Positions 1-11,500 of a DNA stretch of 64,000 bases are shown here, piece by piece. The stretch covers positions 2,604,001 to 2,668,000 of the forward strand of contig NC_051132.1 of assembly GCF_014839805.1 (NCBI RefSeq). Reading direction: 5' to 3'. The notes under the pieces were generated by a model. It worked only from the letters and a program-made list of their open reading frames with translations. It made no database searches and was not told the DNA's origin. Position 1 is the stretch's first letter. Every line of letters starts with the position of its first letter. Source of the stretch: Manduca sexta (lineage: Eukaryota; Arthropoda; Insecta; Lepidoptera; Sphingidae). Both the position numbers and the translations under genes were made by a program.

Positions 1-843
1 GATCTTTATCTACTTATCATGATTCACGCTCCATTTAACCAAGGTAATTAAGATAAATTATTTATAAAATTCGATAACTATTGACTGGTTGGTTTTTACG
101 TAATAATAATTTAAGTTGTAATTAAAGGCTTAATGATGTTGGGACTTCTGTTTCGGTCTATTACATTTAATAATAGTCTCAAGTTTAAAAAAGGTAATTA
201 GATATATTATGCTCGAGTTAAATAAATGTCATAATATGTATCTTAGTGGGTGAAACAAAATTTAATTTCTTGTAATCAAAAATATCATAACAGTATGGTT
301 AGTCATAGACTGGGCTACGGGAATAAATTTGTGCTTCAAAGGTTTGTACCAATGAGTAATAACATTTTAAAAAATAACACATTTACAAAAAATATACTAA
401 TATGCGCATTAAAAATATATTTAAAAAAAAACATCATTGTTTTGCTATTTCACGGTAGATTGATTAACGATTGCAGGAGCGCAACATTTTTGTATGTATG
501 TCCACTCTTTATGATCATAGAACTCTTTGCTTGTAAGTAATAAAAAAGAACGCATTAATTATAACAGGTTTTTAATCAATTAAATATTAAAACTAAAAAA
601 TGCTTAGTTAGGTACTTGTGTTAAATAATACATAGTAAGTATGAAGACAATGTTGTTTCACAAGTTTGCATTCTGAGAAAATTCACACCACAAATTTTAA
701 TAATTGTAATTAAAAACAAAAGAGGCATTTTTCGGATATTCAGACACAATATTTAACATATACAACTGCAAATAAAGAACACACTTAAATCTCATTAACA
801 TTTTTAAAGGCAAAAAACGGTTGCAATATTTCTGTCGTCCAGT
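1..843. other. AT-rich stretch, no gene seen
   Basis: Strongly AT-rich sequence with only short unsupported ORFs. It lies 3' of the small cysteine-rich ORF that ends at 844 and may contain its 3' UTR on the minus strand. I see no repeat boundary or domain here. Confidence 0.4.
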
Positions 844-984
844 CTAATCGCCCTCCCCGCCGCAGCAATCGTCATCCACCTCCACGCCACACATCTTCAG
901 GACAAACACACAGAGCGACACGCACAGGAGGCATCTTAGGATCTTGCCACAGCTTCCACAATCACAACTGCACGAACAACACAT
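844..984 (-). CDS. Cysteine-rich microprotein A (46 aa), function unknown
   Basis: A complete minus-strand ORF from ATG at 984 to TAG at 844. Twelve of 46 residues are cysteine. It starts MCCSCSC, has a hydrophobic stretch at residues 15-32 rich in Leu, Val and Cys, and ends in an acidic tail. The N-terminal cysteine cluster beside a hydrophobic segment could be palmitoylated or bind metal, and the middle could span or enter a membrane; both are inference. It aligns without gaps to the ORF at 5505-5642: C2, C3, C5, C12, L16, R17, C18, L19, C21, L24, C25, C32 and G33 are identical. That conservation is the reason to call it a gene despite its length. A TATAAA match lies on the same strand about 90 bases upstream. 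I do not recognise the family. Confidence 0.5.
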   Translation of the reverse strand: MCCSCSCDCGSCGKILRCLLCVSLCVFVLKMCGVEVDDDCCGGEGD

Positions 985-1070
985 ATTTTCTGTTTTCTCT
1001 TTGGTTAAAACTTCTTCAAGAGTTTCTTATCGGTCGCTACAATTATTTGTAGCAGATAATATTTTGTTAT

Positions 1071-1076
1071 TTTATA
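1071..1076 (-). promoter_or_regulatory. Possible TATA box for microprotein A
   Basis: TATAAA on the minus strand, about 87 bases upstream of the ATG at 984. The spacing would allow a 5' UTR of about 50-60 bases. Such motifs are frequent in AT-rich DNA, so support is weak. Confidence 0.2.
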
Positions 1077-1259
1077 TTTTGTTTAGACGAGTCAAGCCGT
1101 CCGTTCGTCAAGGCGTGACCACACCTTTTGTGCTCCTTTCCTTGAGCGATAGTGTACTCATTTGTAAAATGACGCATTTGCATGATTCACGCTGGTTATC
1201 ACACGCGTTTACTTTAGCATTTGTTGCGCCTGCGACTTTATTCGTTTAAGAAAAAAATA

Positions 1260-2270
1260 GGAAGATAAGTAATTTATGTATTCATTTACGCAGTTTTTGA
1301 CACATGAAACTTAATATTTGCATACATGGTAAAAATATGTAACAGATGAAAATTATAGATAACGAATTATATTGGTTCCTAAACAGCTTAAAATTAAACT
1401 CATACTGCAGTGGCAAATTGTAGATCAATGATTATCATTTCTGACAATAAGTTGATCAGTAAAAATAGATATGAGATACCAATTTATTCCTGATTGCTAT
1501 TACTCTCACAAGATTATGAAACAACATTTAGCGAACCAGAATTACGGAAATCGATACTTCGGTTCAACGAAAGAACCACTCTATGTACTTTATTTATTTA
1601 TGATTACGTTATCAGTTATCACCTTATCACAGGATACACAAATAAATAGATGTGCGTTTATCTTTATATGTTTGATAAAATTGTGTAATATCTAAGTCTT
1701 TCTGACGAACTATAAAATTGGTGATATTTTTGAACTCAACATTTAGGATAATAAATAAAAAAAATAATACAGGATAAAAAGTTTGTTTTCCGAAACAAAA
1801 TAAGTGTCACCGAGTTTGTCACTTTATATTAAATTAGCATTAAGTAATACCCACCCAGACAAATAAAAATTAAATTGCTGATCTTCAAAGAAAATTGAGA
1901 AAAAGAAGGTTTATTAGGCTCCGATCTGTGGAATGGGGGCGTTTGGAGAATTCCACCACGGTATACCCTTCCTGTCGTAAGAGGCCAATAGAGGCCATCG
2001 GGGGGTTGTCGGCGGGCGGCTGGGGGCCGTCCACCATTAGTGCGTTTCTGTGCGACCTTTACACATCTTCAGTTGACCCCCAGGATGGACGGCAGTGTGC
2101 CCTAGGCCTCATGCTGCCGTTGAGGTCGAGAGCGTCGTTTGATGCGCGGGGGCTTCTAAGACGATTTATTAGGCTAGTTGAACACTTTATATGTCTAAAG
2201 GCTCGCAAGACGGACAGCGTCGCTGGCTGTGTTATTTGCGTTGCCTGTGGATCTTTTTTTTAAACACGTC
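1260..2270. other. AT-rich stretch with a GC-richer patch of unknown origin
   Basis: Mostly AT-rich without coding signal. From about 1910 to 2250 the sequence is GC-richer and open in one plus-strand frame (1895-2263), but the translation has no recognisable domain and the patch abuts a dispersed repeat at 2275. It looks more like an old transposon fragment than a gene. Confidence 0.3.
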
Positions 2271-2274
2271 AACG

Positions 2275-2500
2275 TAACCCCACTGCACCTGATAAGTGGA
2301 GTGGGAGTCCAATAGAATGTCGACTGACGAGATTACTAACTCTCGACAGTCGACACAATTATGCCGGCTTGTTAGAAACGGATATACACAGACTGATCTC
2401 GGAACGCGACACATGGGCCACTATGACCAGTTTTAACTTCTTGTGTACGGTGGTCGCTATCCGGGCGGATATAAAATATATCCTACCATCAGCAAACGAT
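2275..2500 (+). repeat. Dispersed repeat family R2, copy 1
   Basis: Diverged copy of a repeat that recurs at 21985-22250, 32305-32515, 32768-32998 and 36960-37205. Shared signature strings include GTCGACTGACGAG and ATGCCGGC followed by TGTT. It has no ORF of its own and is probably a short interspersed or non-autonomous element. Confidence 0.7.
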
Positions 2501-2751
2501 GATGGTGTGGTCTTGGCTGTTGCGGTACGAATTACTATCACACCCAGACACGCTCTCTGTCTCGCGAGACCTTGCCGAACAAATTATTATCACAGCTTTA
2601 CTGAATTTCGCCAACAAATCTTAGTTTCGTATTCATAGACATAATATAGACTAGAATCTAGTCTAGAAACTATCTAGTTATTGGATACCATATCTAAACA
2701 ATCCTTTAAGCGCGCTGCTGTATTAAACGGCAGATCTAATCTAAAGCCGGT

Positions 2752-2932
2752 ATGTTAATACCGACTTGCCCAGGGTTATGGTTTTTCTTATCAAAAACGG
2801 AAATGATACAGAAATTACTTGCTTTGTTCCGTGCATTCAATGAAATTACGAAGACCGATGAATCATTCAATGATTTAATATGGGAAACTTACCCTATATA
2901 TAGAGCCAACTGTAAGCTTCCGAGTGAATTAG
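2752..2932 (+). CDS. Possible exon of unknown gene (weak)
   Basis: A plus-strand open stretch of about 60 codons with ordinary amino-acid composition that ends exactly at a good splice donor (GTAAGT at 2933). I find no convincing acceptor or partner exon and do not recognise the translation. It may be chance or a transposon remnant. Confidence 0.12.
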
Positions 2933-3598
2933 TAAGTTAAAATAGGAATTGTAAGAATCAATGAGTGCCAGGTCTAAATACCAACTACCGGGGGTGGCGC
3001 GGCCGGTGAGGCATAATACCCTGACTACAGCTCTTCCCTTACCATAGAGTAATGCTACCATCATAAGAAACTCCACTTATCAGGAGTCAGTTGATATACT
3101 AGTATAAATACTTTGAAGCATTAATATTTTATGAAAAGTAATAACTAATAATTACTTCAGCACTTATTTTATTATTTTTTAAATATGGCCTAGTGCATCG
3201 ATCTTTAGATACCTACTTAAATGGTTATGTGAGTAACCTTTGTGTAGATACAATTCGATCAAAAAGGAAAACGCTACAAATCACGTCCTTTGCGGCCTAA
3301 AAGGACCATGAAGGTTGCATTACTTAGCATATTAATTAGAGGTTATAACGTCAAATGTCGTGAAACGTTGAGTCATGATTTTCAAACTAAAATAAACAAC
3401 ACAATGTCAAAGAATATAATGTGTCCGTATAATATTATATAATATAGAGAATGAGCCGGAAGAAATATATCAATAAATCTGCCACTGCATTCTAGAATCC
3501 ATTGCTTTCATAATAGTGCTTAAGTTGTAATTTTAGTTTATTTGAATGCTTTATTGCTGGTTTTATGTGTCATACATGCTGTTGGATGTGATATTATT

Positions 3599-3960
3599 TT
3601 AAGGTGGTAGCTCAAGGTCCATTTTCATACATTTTGTTTCGGCTTTAATCTGGGTAACTAAACAAGTATTGGCAAGTAAAGAATTTAAATTCACGTCTAG
3701 TTAGTGATTAGTTCTCGCAGTTGAAGAAAAATGTAAAATAATTAATAATCATGGATATTTCTGCCTTTAAAATTTCGTCATATTAAATTTTAAAGGCCGA
3801 AATATCCATGATTATTAATTATTTACATTTTTCTTCAACTGCGAGAACTAATCACTAACTAGACGTGAATTTAAATTCTTTACTTGCCAATACTTGTTTA
3901 GTTACCCAGATTAAAGCCGAAACAAAATGTATGAAAATGGACCTTGAGCTACCACCTTAA
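3599..3960. mobile_element. Foldback MITE, copy 1 (362 bp, TTAA ends)
   Basis: Nearly perfect long inverted repeat: two arms of about 165 bp around a short centre. It begins TTAAGGTGGTAGCTCAAGG and ends with the reverse complement. TTAA at both ends fits the target duplication of piggyBac-type transposases, so it may be a non-autonomous piggyBac-like element; that assignment is inference. Related copies lie at 22772-22999 and 38976-39268. Confidence 0.85.
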
Positions 3961-4379
3961 AGGTTCGAGACAAAACTAAAAACGAATATTAAACCATACA
4001 GTCGGGCTACCAATTAGACTTAACAAAAAAATTACTATATCATGCCGAATAAATTAGCGTAATTGGCTTTTAAAGAGCAGATGGATAATACATGGGTTTG
4101 TGTAAGGAAAAATCTGTAACGCAAATCCAATATCTGTAATTACTATTATCTGTATATAAGCAAAAATGTTCCTACTTAATATTATCGTAAGTAATCAACA
4201 TTTTTCTCGGTATCGAATTATATTTTGTATTTATGACAAAGCATTTATTTATGATTGATGACTATTAGTATGAAAGGATAGATATTCCATATCAAATCGA
4301 CTTCAGTTAAAAATAGTTTCATTGCAATTTCTACTTCTGTGAATAAAAACCCAAATTGTGTACAAGTTTATTAACATTC

Positions 4380-5499
4380 TGTAAAACGCTCTTTTTACAG
4401 TAAACATTATATTAGCAAAATAATTACAGAATACAATTTTAGACATTCTTTTTGACAACGTCCAGCCAGAGAGAATAATAATAGAATAGTCGCCGCGTGA
4501 CATATCTTCTCTTCTGCCAGCCTGCCCGCGCAGCCGAATACTTCCGGAAACGCCCGATGTCATCGGCTAGGATAGCGGCGCGTCACATCGGCCATCCTGC
4601 AAAGTGAATACCGTAAGGTATTCACAAAAATAAATTTGAGAAAGTAGAACTGAATTGGGTACCTATATTTTAAACAAATAGGACCCAGCAACACAAATCA
4701 GAATGCTCATGGCTGCACACAGAATATGATCAGAATGCTCATGACTACAGACAATATGATCACAGACAATGAATGACAGAATATGTTCATGGTCACAGAC
4801 AGAATATGATCAGAATGCTTATGGCTACAGACAGAATATGATCAGAATGGTCACGGCTGCAGATAGAATATTATCAAAAGGCTCACGGCCACAGACAGAT
4901 CAGATTAAATAAAATAAACAGTTACGCACGTTCGCATTGTCAGCCTGAAGTGTTGCGCCACTAATTTGACTTCACATGACTCCAGTCATTCCTGTCTCCA
5001 ATGATTTAGTTTCTAAGAAAACACCCTCTCCAGTGAGCCAAGCAGCAGGCATAAAGAAGTTTTTGTTATGAATGTCGTTAATCGTACTAATGTGCAGACA
5101 TCAATTCCATATGCATTCCCAACATATTTACTTCAACAGATGTAGACGTTGCCATGGTAACTAAAAATCTGAGAATCTGGTTATTTTAATTTTGGCATTC
5201 AATGATTCATCACAGATTTATTCCGATAGTTCTCTTCACATTCGAATTCAATGTAACTTCAAATTATCATTTGTATAATCCCACTTCTGAATGTAAAACG
5301 CTCTTTTTACAGTAAACATTATATTAGCAAAATAATTACAGAATACAATTTTAGACATTCTTTTTGACAACGTCCAGCCAGAGAGAATAATAATAGAATA
5401 GTCGCCGCGTGACATATCTTCTCTTCTGCCAGCCTGCCCGCGCAGCCGAATACTTCCGGAAACGCCCGATGTCATCGGCTAGGATAGCGGCGCGTCACA
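4380..5499 (-). mobile_element. Miniature LTR retroelement (TRIM-like), 1.12 kb
   Basis: Two identical 208-bp direct repeats (4380-4587 and 5292-5499) start with TGT and end with ACA. The element is flanked by a 4-bp target duplication, ATTC (4376-4379 and 5500-5503). The 704-bp interior has no ORF for gag, protease, reverse transcriptase or integrase, so the element must have been moved in trans. Identical LTRs imply recent insertion. Minus orientation is suggested but not proven. The interior at about 4698-4900 is a degenerate tandem array. Confidence 0.88.
4698..4900. repeat. Degenerate tandem repeat inside the miniature LTR element
   Basis: Units of about 30-40 bp built around CAGAATATGATCAGAATG and a CTCATGGCTACAGACA-type half, repeated five or six times with substitutions and length changes. 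No coding potential. Confidence 0.7.
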
Positions 5500-5504
5500 A
5501 TTCA

Positions 5505-5642
5505 CTAGTTTTCTTCAGCGAAGTCCTCGCAGATCTCGTCACAGCCACACAGATGACACAGCATGGCACACAGCGTGATGCAGCACAAACACCTGAGACA
5601 CCGCATGCAGATGTCGTTGGAGCCGAAACAACAACAACACAT
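5505..5642 (-). CDS. Cysteine-rich microprotein B (45 aa), function unknown
   Basis: Complete minus-strand ORF from ATG at 5642 to TAG at 5505, with 14 cysteines in 45 residues. It starts MCCCC, has a hydrophobic cysteine-rich segment at about residues 15-32, then an acidic end. It matches the ORF at 844-984 position by position with no gap (for example LRCL at 16-19 in both), so the two look like diverged duplicates. A CACGTG E-box lies about 30 bases upstream of the start. The LTR element at 4380-5499 begins one base beyond the stop codon plus its target duplication, so any transcript must read into the LTR. The ORF itself is intact. Family not recognised. Confidence 0.5.
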   Translation of the reverse strand: MCCCCFGSNDICMRCLRCLCCITLCAMLCHLCGCDEICEDFAEEN

Positions 5643-5649
5643 CGCTAGT

Positions 5650-6743
5650 TGTGTTTACTGCACGTGTGGCTCTTGAGATAGATTTGGTTGTAGTCTAGAG
5701 CGAATGAAAATATTAGTATTATATTTATTGCTATTAATATCTTTATAATGAAACTCATTATTTAAAAGGTAAATAATTAATCTTAGGACTATTTTCTTGG
5801 TTGATAGGTATACTTTGCTAAGAAGTGGATTTCCAGTGGTTATTTGTACCGGTTAATATTGGATATTGAAGTGGCTTCTTGCAAAAACTAAATTTAAATC
5901 TTTTGTGCTATTTGTGTACAAAAGATATAGCATAGAAAACCAAAAGGAGTCCATTTACTTATTTTTAAATGTCGCCTAAACTAGCTTTAGTTGTAATTAG
6001 AATTATTTTCATAACTGGCCATGGTATTGAATTATCCCAGTGTATACAAAAAAAAATGAACAGTGTTTCAACTACTTACCTGTAACTTAAAATGTTTTCT
6101 CTATTCACTAAAATGTTCGGGTCGATATGGATCATGAATTCGCAACAAAACGGTTGCTTTCCTCTGAAATTTTGATGCCTCATTTTTACATTTATTTAGA
6201 AGTGGATCCTTACTTTGACACGTAATGATTGTTAATTGTCATTTTTTATTATAATTTTTTTATCTTTTAGCAAGTCATAATATTCGTTTTGAAGCATGGT
6301 TTGAAGGTTTTATGTATTGTAAGAATGTACTTCGTAAAACCAATATTATGCTTTAAGTATTAATACAATTTCTATTCGCATTTATATCGCTCCTCATGTC
6401 TTTTGCTTTTAATTGATTATAATTCACTTCTCTTTTGCATTTACTTAGATTATGCTGCTGTTACCATAAATATTTAGTGTTACTTAGTGGCATAACCTGG
6501 CTTTTTGCTGCGTGAGGCTGATCGATTTGCCCCACTATTTTAATATTTATTTATTCATAAAATTTCAATAAATTCATTTTGAATTTTACACTTCAAAATA
6601 TTGCGACGCTTGCCATCGGTGTTACAACAGACAGGCTATCGGTCTTTCTACGAACAAAAATCATGCGCCGACGCAACTCTACATTGGAATAGCATAGGAT
6701 AGGGGAATAAAAAACAAATGCGGCAGTAATAATATATTTGATA
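5650..6743. other. AT-rich intergenic stretch, nothing seen
   Basis: Lies between microprotein B and the 3' end of the CAP gene. No ORF, repeat boundary or structural RNA is apparent. Confidence 0.4.
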
Positions 6744-8590
6744 TCATGACGAATGTTCTTGCACTGTTTTCGACGCCATGCTGAACCCCGTGTCCTTGAA
6801 CAACTGGTCTACGTCATCTTTATCCAGCACCAGGGAAGCCTGGAAAAAGCTATCATTAGGTATTTTGTTTTCAGGTATTACAAGAAACTGTTGCATGGTC
6901 AGCATAAAAACTTTATGCTTTAAAAAAATCTTGCACAAAAAGCAGTATGTTTTGGTTCAACAGAATGAAATTTATTAAAAAAAAACTTACCACAGACTGT
7001 CTTCTCTCAGCCGAGATTGCTTTTGGACTTTGTACATTCAGAAGTGCGTTTGCGCCTGGCCTGACAATAATTACATAAAATATCAGTTTATACCCAAGGA
7101 TTCAAATCTTGCATATCTATAAGTATTTGTATAAAGGTAATTACTTACTGGGTTCAAATCTCACATTCGCAATTTTTGGAGAATGGACTCGGCCGACATT
7201 TGGTCCGTTCAATATTTTGGACAATTGGCCAGCATAAATGTGTCGACTAGCAACATCGTTGTTCTTGGCTTCTTGTTGATTGATTTTCCATAATACATCG
7301 TATTAATTCAACATTTACCTTACAGGTCGATCTCTTGTCTGCTTCCATCTAATCCTTGCTTGTGTTGCCTTAAACAGAAAATAATTAGAAACTTCAAACA
7401 CAATAAGATATAATAATTGCCAAGTTATTCCGGCAATGGCATATATTAAACACATAAAAAAATCACGACGAATTTAGTAATTTAGTAATTTCAGTAGAAG
7501 TTTCTTAAGAAGTTTGCTCACTCGTGTAATAGTGGGCCTTGCTGGGTCCATGGTGACTGTGAGACTTTGCTGATCTAATACGGAATAAGATATAGGTTGT
7601 TCCACGATTATCGCACGGTCCGCAGCTTCTTGACTCTCGCTGCAAAAAATAGGAAACAGTTTAATTAAAATAGCAGACGAAGTTACACAAACTAACAGAG
7701 CTGATAGAAATTATTATTTCTGATAAATTATCGAATTGTAACTTGGTGCCTTTATTACTGTAAAAATATAGTTCCGAGCTAGACTAGCAAGTAAATGTCA
7801 ATATCCCAATAACCTACTACTTTCTCGGGGATTACAAGAAGCATCTCTCAGTTATCCTGTGGGTGCTTGTTTTTATCGATAAGGATGATTTTGTGCAGTC
7901 AATAAAGGAGTTAAACCAACCGCCATTTTCCAAAGTAATGCCTTTTTGTAGGTCGCTCGGGATGTGCAACGGTAGCTATAGTTTGAAGGTGGCTTTCATG
8001 GGTTTTATGTTCACCTTTTTTCTTTGATAACTCCTTTTCAATCTTGTCTATGATTACTGCTTTTGTTACAGCCAACATTTTGGCTAAAACATAAATAATT
8101 GAATCTATATTATTTTCTTAACTTGATTTTGTTTTGTTTAAACGCTCTCAATACCAAGAGCAGATTATAGAACTATTGCGATTATAGAAATTTCACTGAT
8201 AAGCAACTGTATTTTCCCTATTACATTTTTTTTAAATCCCAAAAGCGAACGAGGCACAATCAAAAACTATGATTCATAAATGCTTGACTTGACACTTATG
8301 TAACGTTTTGCAAAACATTCTAAATACTTGTTTATTAACCTTGTATTTTATAGTCTTTGCTGGGTTGCATTTTCGTCGTGTATATTTTTTTTCGTGGTGC
8401 TGAGCCGATCCGAAGCCTCGTCTCCAATACCTCGTCTTCTTCAGATTCATTATCATCGTCGTCATAATGTCTTGCATTCTTTTCTGATGGTCGGCGAACC
8501 TGTGCAAGAACTCAGAACTGACATTTCAAGTTCTTGTCCAGCTAATTGTCTTTGAGCAGACGTGACGTCTATAGGCGTGTACCGAGGGTT
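6744..8590 (-). CDS. C-terminal extension of the CAP protein, exons 7-14
   Basis: Eight short exons continue in phase from the CAP domain. Residue types: an acidic patch (HYDDDDNESEEDEV), a basic stretch (APRKKIYTTK), a lysine/glutamate-rich helix (DKIEKELSKKKGE), then Ser/Thr/Pro-rich segments, ending in SMASKTVQEHSS. There is no known domain, no second transmembrane segment and no C-terminal CRISP cysteine module. Donors and acceptors of exons 10-14 are good and phases agree; exon 9 uses a weak donor (CG before GTTGGT). Between 8500 and 8566 the sequence also reads as protein in the exon 7 frame, so this is either a 67-bp intron with a poor donor or a one-base frameshift in a longer exon. 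Confidence 0.6.
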
Positions 8591-11500
8591 CTGACATTCG
8601 GTGGGATAAAATAATGCTACGAAGTAGATTAATTTACAATATCATCTGATTAATACTACTTAAAAGGGATAACTACTTCGAAGATGCTTAAGGCCTTAGT
8701 CCACCATGCTGGTTTAGTGCGGGTTATTAGACTTTGAAATTCTTTTGAAGCATTATGTATGCTCACGATGATTCCTATATACTTATAATTTCAATATTTG
8801 AAATTGTTATCAATAAGCGGTGATATTCAAATAGGGAGTAGAAATGGATGCTGAAACGAATTTCCGTTGGTTTAAAATCCACGGACACGCACCTTTGACT
8901 TTTTTAAAATGAAATGTGTAATCTTTGTAAATTATCGCCTATTTTAACGTAGAATGAAAACATTGTTTGGAATTCTGCAAACCTGAGAAATTTCCTGTAC
9001 GAATTTTGAGTGTATGTGTAGTCTACCCACCCGCAGTAGGCCTGCGTGGTGGACTTACGCCTAATCCTCTTAGTAGTAGATGAGGTCCGTGCCTAGCAGT
9101 GGGACAGATATACCAGGCTAATATTATAATCAGTAGTTATAATCCCTTTACTATTATCACAATTAATATATCATTTATAAGAATAAATTGTATCTATAAA
9201 AAGGTATTATGATAATATTATTTAATGTAATTTATCTACGAAGATAGAAATTCTTTGAAATCGAGTTACCACTTTATGATAATACATTAGTTTCGCCGTA
9301 AATATTTTTTTAAGCTATTAATTTTTTTATAGATAATACACATAATTAGAGAATATTTACAAGAATAATGTTGTGTAATGCATTGTAATTGCTGTGATAG
9401 ATTATAATTATATCATTACTGCCTAATGCATATCATTATGATTTGGTTTTATCATTCACACAGGCCGACATAATTGCGTCCACTGGCAAGGGGTAATCAT
9501 CTCTCTTCAATCGCCATTCCATCTGGAGTCTAGTGCACTTATCAGTTGTAATGGGGTAATTATTCCGTACCTATACATAATAGGCAGTCATGCCAAAAAC
9601 TTATACCACTAACTTCATCAAACCTCACTTACCGGCCCGCAAAGCAAAGGGTACTGAGACCTGGGTCGCCTCTCAGTGTGTATAGGACAGGGGTCCAAAG
9701 GCCCCGGTGAAATGGTCTTCTGACCCAACATGTTGGTATGTGAGAAGTCACAGACGAGAAGAAGTCGAGGCTTGGGAAGACTATGGCGAACAGCGCCGCA
9801 GCCCACTGCGCGGAGCCTCCATACTGCGAGCTGGGTGAAATGGCCCCACACTGCTCCTCTGGGAATCAACTCCTATTACCTAAGTAAAATTTTACTTGGA
9901 CCTTTTTGAGCAAGTCTGGCAGGGTACTTAAAGTATAAAATGACTTAGCATTATAAAGCTTAAGATAAGATATCTTAAGCTTCATCTGTCTTAAAGTGTA
10001 AAACGCAGTGCAATGTAATGTTTTGTGAAGTTATAGATAATTTTACTGCTCTATGTGGTGCTGTCACATTTCCACTAGGCAACCGGTATGGTCGTTCCTT
10101 CATTCATCTTCATAATAAGTCAGTAAGTTCATACTATTATATAAAGCAGAAGAGTTTGTTTGTTTGAACGTGCTAATCTCAGAAACTACCGGTTCGAATT
10201 GAAAAAATATTTTAAAGTTGAATAGCCCATTTATCGAGGATGGCTATAGGCTATATAACATCACGTTATGACCAATGGGAGCGGGGTAGTAATGAAAAAT
10301 GTCGCAAAAAGAGGCAAAATTTATTACTTTTGAGAGCTTCCGTTGCATGCGCTGCGAAAACAGTTAGAGTTATGCAACAATTATATATGACGGGATTGTT
10401 CCTCTCAAAAAAATTAAAAAAATATTATAAAACAAAGACCCCAGCCACATTTGTCTGCCTGACTGAACGCGATAAACTCAAAAGCCTAACGGATTTAGAA
10501 GAAATTTGGTATGGAGATAGTTTGTGACCCTGGGAAGTACGTTGACAACTTTCTGTCCCGGGAAAATATGTATCGTGACTGTTATATCAGAAAACTTTAG
10601 CCCGGAGAACGTTATCACGCGGGCGGAGCCGTGGGCAAAAGCTAGTGAAATATACATGTCACCTAGAGGTCAACTTAAACGGTGAAGTCAGCTGCCTCGG
10701 CTGGACCCGCCTCCTCTCACCCCACCACGCGTCCAGCACGCGACGGATCCCGCGCAGTGCACTCAGTGTATCCGAGTCGCTCGACTTACGCCACCTTACT
10801 TCCCCCACTGTCTGCCCTGCGTATGGATAGCGGACTGAAACAAGAGATTCAAAGTCATTCTCTTATGCCAAGTTTAGACTAGCAAGTGCTCGCAGCAATA
10901 TATTGCGCAAGAACTTACTGAATTAGATGCTGAGATGATGTCTCGCCGTAAGTTTTGCAAGTTCTAAAATTTGCTAAGACAGCTTACTGTGATTATTTAC
11001 TCGGTAAAAACTGCTTGCGAAAGTCATCCTCTGCAAGTTTTGCCGTTAATCTAAACTTTGATTTAGGATTATATTATAAAAAAGTATTTAGGACACTATT
11101 TACTTCGAAACTAATTTGTCTATTTTGGCATTGTCACTCTTGACCTACCAGTTTACCCTATATAAATGTGTGATAGAGTAAAGACTGCTTCCGTGGCGTA
11201 GTTATATTTCGTTCGCGGTACGACGTCGCTCTGGTATCCTGGTCGTACCCAGGTCGGGTAAATAGATATTGGCTTTTTCTATTCAATATCAACCGGGAGT
11301 CTGGTTTACGACTGATATGGCGACAGAACACACAGGCGAAAGTCGTGCTCTGGTTGCACCTCTGCCAACCTCTTCGAGTATAAAGACGTGATGTGTGTGT
11401 GACAGAGTAAGTATGGACTACAGTTGATCTGTTTGGCAAGAGCCTCAATAACTGGTGTTGGGTATACATGAGGGAGAAGTTTGATACACACCTGTCGCCC

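Noticed and set aside
944..1249. 101-codon plus-strand ORF
   Set aside because: Partly antisense to microprotein A; composition is unremarkable and there is no paralogue, unlike the minus-strand ORF.
4303..5648. Near-identical ORFs at 4303-4563 and 5248-5475
   Set aside because: They are identical only because they lie within the two LTR copies; a terminal repeat is not expected to encode this.
9618..9869. First taken as a SINE or LINE fragment
   Set aside because: Translation contains the CAP signatures GHFTQ and LLLVCDFS and splices in phase with neighbours, so it is exon 6 of the CAP gene.
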